Below are positions 43,701 through 45,916 of a stretch of DNA of 45,916 bases, in pieces. The stretch lies in contig NZ_QGHD01000001.1 in NCBI RefSeq assembly GCF_003148885.1, positions 350,176-396,091 of the forward strand, in the 5' to 3' direction. The stretch is from Hallerella porci (GTDB lineage: Bacteria > Fibrobacterota > Fibrobacteria > Fibrobacterales > Fibrobacteraceae). Positions within the stretch are counted from its first letter, which is position 1, and every line of letters starts with the position of its first letter. Below the pieces are notes generated by a model. That model worked only from the letters and a program-made list of their open reading frames with translations. It was not told the DNA's origin and searched no databases. The translations under genes and the position numbers were made by a program.

Positions 43701-43915
43701 TGAATGTCCAATGCGGATTTGGACTTGTAGCCGCCTTCTTTCGTAATGGTCACGCCTTTGCTTTTGCCACCGTAAGAGTAGTCGTAGCCACCCTGACGAT
43801 AAGCGTCATCAAAGAACTTGTAAACGACGATGCGCGGCGGACGCTGTGCCATCGCTGCAGTCGTTGCAAGCCCTAAGAAGAGCAAAGAGGACGCCTTCAG
43901 AAATTGATGTTTCAT
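40733..43915 (-). CDS. cel51A: GH51 endoglucanase with cellulose-binding modules (CelF/Cel51A type)
   Basis: 1060 residues, close to the 1,045 recalled for F. succinogenes endoglucanase F (from memory). A signal peptide ends AMA-Q near residue 23. Two related N-terminal modules (about 30-215 and 245-435, both with an IKGK-x-GGE(S/K)V strand) look like CBM30; a third (about 450-625) looks like CBM11. The GH51 catalytic domain (about 635-1000) has acid/base E761 in YWEIGNEV and nucleophile E880 in LTEWNS. A small beta-domain ends the chain. It cleaves cellulose or mixed-linkage glucan outside the cell. Codon choice is biased (AAG, TTC, GAC preferred), unlike most neighbours, suggesting high expression. 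It follows a DsbA-like gene by 45 bp. Confidence 0.85.
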   Translation of the reverse strand: MKHQFLKASSLLFLGLATTAAMAQRPPRIVVYKFFDDAYRQGGYDYSYGGKSKGVTITKEGGYKSKSALDIQLDPSEYSGASICLYNEVFDLNKLMLDSKLEFMIKGKHGGESVKIGLLDEEVSDGKKTQVVLPMNKYIEGGAVTTDWKKVSIPLVDFPDRGLYWDNTRKSEFPARIDWDKIAEIRFSIDKSGAKDFEIWVDNIEIVKGNKKAKPKAKIVYWDENSDVIDGPKNPEKLDGKAKPVKNGIFYDNQLKGFSYSYGGLSAQREADSKTPGNPNVLALYIDNNDWSGVTYSLGEGKYIDLSKVRNKGGLYFWIKGKLGGEKVYVGILDNQGNDIKSQTKISLNDWIEGSKVGTDWKLVKIPLKKFVDKGKAWDANKQAEVAKDVQWDKIQEIRFSVGKGENQGEPGKPAPVTIFVDQITFTENIDWIDPDIKWDNWKSKTPDLVISDFEGNFAKDNWEPSKGPKSQVEVEVPFKSKTLDGNSLNVKHFVMSDWVDIVLDFTKNTANHGAKLRDWTNHWGIMFDVYSERAWQSITVQIGDAGNELFVANTGVPRGRTTVIVPFRNFSKFPYYQPPNAKENGVFDLKGVVSLDFKPGGEGSNGSFEIDNIKLTNQKEVKAAARPAVVKIDVKGSSKVINPNISGGLFGINSALWDGDMLDNSKFKVQTRDFVKRINHGIIRYPGGLRADDDHWKEILDNKDWMVDTDEFLEWLKKTGSNAMFTVNFGSGTEQEAAAWVKHTNVDKKAGIKYWEIGNEVYGNWHPYYEKYGKDGGTIYGKRARKFIEAMKKVDPTIKVAVLGVLDGEWNENVLRETGDIADGLIVHHYPQHYGEENDFAMLSAPQDLVPIYSRLHKTVDKWTEHFKKDKKIELWLTEWNSVDFNPGPQTISLENGLFVADYLAMLATENVDNAQYWDIHNDMTPEGGDYGYLTRSGEECMNCPRPSYWAFQMASDALRGKLLETTISGDKESLITTYYTENGKKKSLLVVNKNPYSDYEMKLDIPGFKGKAKMQVLDRSTEKLKEGWANDPSKKAKPVDLSKPVKVGKRTLTLIVLE

Positions 43916-43960
43916 TCGGTATGTTCCTTTTTGTTGTTGTGTTTTTAGAAATGCAAAGCC

Positions 43961-44692
43961 TTACTTGGCTTCTTTCAAGAGTTTTTCCACGAGTTCTGGG
44001 CTAAAGCGGTCTTGACGCTTGCCGTTGATGTAGAAATTCGGAGTTCCTTGCACGCCGACTTTTACGCCCAACTGGAAGTCTTCGTCGATGCGTTTTTGTT
44101 TTGCGGAATCGAGCGCCATGCTCTTTTCGAACTTCGCCATATCGAGTCCGACTTCCTTAGCCACTTTCTTGAAGGTTTCCGGATTGAGTTCGCGGTTATG
44201 GCTGGCGAGCGCATAACGGAATTCCCAGAATTTTCCTTGTTCTTGAGCAGCGATCGAAGCGGCTGCCGCTGGACCCGCATCTTGGTGGAAACTGAGCGGG
44301 AAATGTTTGAAGACAAATTTGATTTCGTCTTTATGCTTGTCCATCAAATCGTGAATAGCGGGAGCGATGCGTGCGCAATACGGGCACTGAAATTCCGAAA
44401 ATTCAACGATGGTGAGCTTCGGATTTTTGGTGTTGCCGAAAACCGGGCTATTGCCATCGGGAATTTCCCAAACTTTATTGTCGGCTTCCATTTCAGCTTT
44501 CATCTGTTCAATCGAAAGACCGCGCTTTTCGAGACCGTATTTGAGCACTTCAAATTCTTCGTGCATTGTGGCGACTTCGGCTGCAAGACTATCGAGTTTT
44601 GCGTTTGACGAAGCAGAACCCGCAGAAGCTTGATTGCAAGCGGAAAGAGAAAAGAGAAGAGCGGCAGAAAGCGCCAACGGGAATGATTTCAT
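43961..44692 (-). CDS. DsbA-family thioredoxin-fold lipoprotein
   Basis: 243 residues. The lipobox LSAC places the acylated cysteine at residue 19. A helical linker (about 30-72) leads to a DsbA-like domain with the active site FQCPYC (C103, C106) and the cis-proline loop GVQGTPNFYING near residue 215. It should form or reshuffle disulfides in exported proteins at the cell envelope. It lies directly upstream of the GH51 cellulase on the same strand, with no terminator in the 45 bp between, so the two probably share a transcript. Confidence 0.88.
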   Translation of the reverse strand: MKSFPLALSAALLFSLSACNQASAGSASSNAKLDSLAAEVATMHEEFEVLKYGLEKRGLSIEQMKAEMEADNKVWEIPDGNSPVFGNTKNPKLTIVEFSEFQCPYCARIAPAIHDLMDKHKDEIKFVFKHFPLSFHQDAGPAAAASIAAQEQGKFWEFRYALASHNRELNPETFKKVAKEVGLDMAKFEKSMALDSAKQKRIDEDFQLGVKVGVQGTPNFYINGKRQDRFSPELVEKLLKEAK

Positions 44693-44919
44693 GGATTATC
44701 CTTATGGTGAAATTTCGTTTGTCAAAATATATAAAAGGATGTTTGATGGAACTTAAAAAAAAGACTTTCGGTTACGAAGGAATCCGTTTTTAGAAAAACA
44801 AAAATTTACAATTGAGCGCAAAAAGCTGGACTGGAATGAAGAGCTTGTTGTGAAAAGCTTTTCTTCTGAATGAAGGATTTCCTCCGCTAGAAACCGCACT
44901 GTTCGACGGGATGAATCAA
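44693..44919. other. Intergenic stretch without a recognisable gene
   Basis: About 230 bp between the DsbA gene and the broken propeller gene. Only short shadow frames occur. An imperfect inverted repeat (GAAGAGCTT near 44838 and AAGCTTTTCTTC near 44857) is the only structure; it might be a decayed terminator for the minus-strand gene. Confidence 0.5.
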
Positions 44920-45875
44920 TCAATCCCCGGGGATCAAGTAGTAAGAATCTTCTTTCGCAATAGTGCTGTCCAGTTCTGCGAGAGGAAATTTGAACAGGCC
45001 ATCTCCCGTGGCTGCATAAAGCGTGTCGCCGACCGCGTCAAGGCTTCGAATGGCGTCTTTACTTTGGCATTCATGCTTGGTACACCAGTTGCCGTCAATC
45101 AGGGCCAACCTTTGGGGTCACTTCCGTAAGGCGGCCCGTAGTCGCCCATATAGACCATCGGAATGGAGGGGATTCTTCCGCCGGAGAACAGATGTTTTCC
45201 ATCTGTCGCGAATGCGTTGATGTAATTCGGTGCACTGCTGTGAATTATCCGGAAAACCTCGCGTTGTTCGTAGTAAATGCTGTCAATCGATATCCAGTAT
45301 CCGGCTTCGTCCCATTGGTAGATGATGCTTTGCGTGAGGGCGTAGAGTTTTTCTTTGTGGACGAGGAGCTCATCGATCCAATTGACGGAGTCTTCCTGAA
45401 GGTAAGGCGGAAATCGTGCGAGCTTTTGGTAGGTTCCTGAGTTCAGATCCAATTTGCAGACGCCCAAATCGTATGCAGCGACAAAGAATGTGCCGGAAAT
45501 TTCTACAGTGCTCAAAAATTGCAGGCCGTCTTCCTCTTCGTATTGATCCCAACTGGAATCCTTCTGGATGGCGATGACTGTCGTGATGCGTTTTTCCGCC
45601 TTGTCAAGACTGTCCTTGTATCCGGCAATGCTTGCGACCAATCGTCCGGAAAGATTTCCGATGCCGACAACATGGAATTCTCCACCTGCGTCATTGTTTT
45701 TTTTCAACAGTCTTGTCCATGTTTTGTCTTCCGGTGAATATCGCCAGATTTCCCCGGATCGGTAGGTCCCCACATAAAGTCCGCTGGAGTCCGCAAATAT
45801 TTTCTTTATGTAGGCGTCTGTCGGCGGCATCGGGCTTGCGTGGATGACGTCCGGATTCGGGGCCGGATACGGGTT
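44920..45875 (-). pseudogene. Beta-propeller (sensor-like) protein, frameshifted and cut at the window edge
   Basis: The frame from 45875 to 45099 encodes propeller blades (GLYVGTYRSGEIWRYSPEDKT, LYALTQSIIYQWDEAGYW) and stops at TGA. The next blades (LDAVGDTLYAATGDGLFKFPL) continue in the other frame down to 44920. One missing base in the CCCCAAAGG tract (45109-45117 on the plus strand) would join them. Upstream, residues before the first ATG (45830) still look coding (NPYPAPNPDV) up to a TAG at 45876-45878, near a GC-rich edge. It is either a pseudogene or a real gene damaged by sequence error and a contig end. Function is unknown. Confidence 0.65.
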
Positions 45876-45916
45876 CTAGGCGGCCCGCAGGAGCGGGAGG
45901 GCCGGGCGGGACCAGA

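Noticed and set aside
40865-43876. 1003-residue protein antisense to the GH51 cellulase
   Set aside because: It mirrors a highly codon-biased gene, has no signal of a family, and the opposite strand encodes a clear enzyme with intact catalytic residues.
44566-44793. 75-residue protein on the plus strand after the DsbA gene start
   Set aside because: It overlaps the DsbA coding region in antisense and has no family features.

Overview
The window is most likely a contig from a Fibrobacter species (Fibrobacteres, FCB group). The evidence is two tandem lipoproteins ending in FISUMP domains (Fibrobacter succinogenes major paralogous domain), a propeller-plus-SGNH-like protein of the F. succinogenes paralogous-family type, a GH51 cellulase with the layout of F. 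succinogenes CelF/Cel51A, and a Bacteroidetes-like topoisomerase IV pair. Both ends look cut: the first gene has no start inside the window, and the last gene is frameshifted and runs into a GC-rich edge.

Layout. 1-3919 (+): propeller/SGNH-like protein, propeller lipoprotein, PD40 propeller protein and glutamine cyclotransferase. 3971-5900 (+): an ABC-type metal permease without partners, then an exported acidic protein of unknown function. 5948-10383 (+): the most unusual locus, an ECF sigma factor, a membrane anti-sigma factor, an exported caspase-like protease fused to surface repeats and a barrel-like end, and a putative outer-membrane protein. 10692-12719 (+): OmpA-type porin with thrombospondin type-3 repeats. 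12906-14519 (+): GH5_8 mannanase-like enzyme with no visible signal peptide. 14635-19664 (+): response regulator/HD-GYP phosphodiesterase and a large hybrid histidine kinase. 19644-20979: a small zinc-ribbon membrane protein (-) and a paralogue of the caspase-operon outer-membrane protein (+).

21023-23249 (-): SufB and a NifU-like protein. 23316-24173 (+): patatin phospholipase. 24174-24718: no gene, but about nine copies of a 43-48 bp tandem repeat, bracketed by a GCAGACATT motif and followed by two perfect GC-rich hairpins. 24719-29160 (-): parE-parC (topoisomerase IV). 29344-30017 (-): a small lipoprotein and tRNA-Pro(CGG). 30082-34636 (-): an envelope operon read as uppP, mraY, UDP-N-acetylhexosamine pyrophosphorylase, LpxL-like acyltransferase and Smr protein. 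34713-36496 (+): TPR protein and UDG-superfamily protein. 36584-40561 (-): the two FISUMP lipoproteins. 40733-44692 (-): a DsbA-like lipoprotein followed by the GH51 cellulase. 44920-45875 (-): a broken propeller gene.

Most of the region serves the cell envelope and plant-polysaccharide degradation: secreted glycanases, an oxidative-folding lipoprotein next to a cellulase, peptidoglycan and lipid precursor enzymes, outer-membrane proteins, and two signalling systems (ECF/anti-sigma and a phosphorelay to c-di-GMP turnover). All assignments come from reading motifs and gene order; no database search was run.
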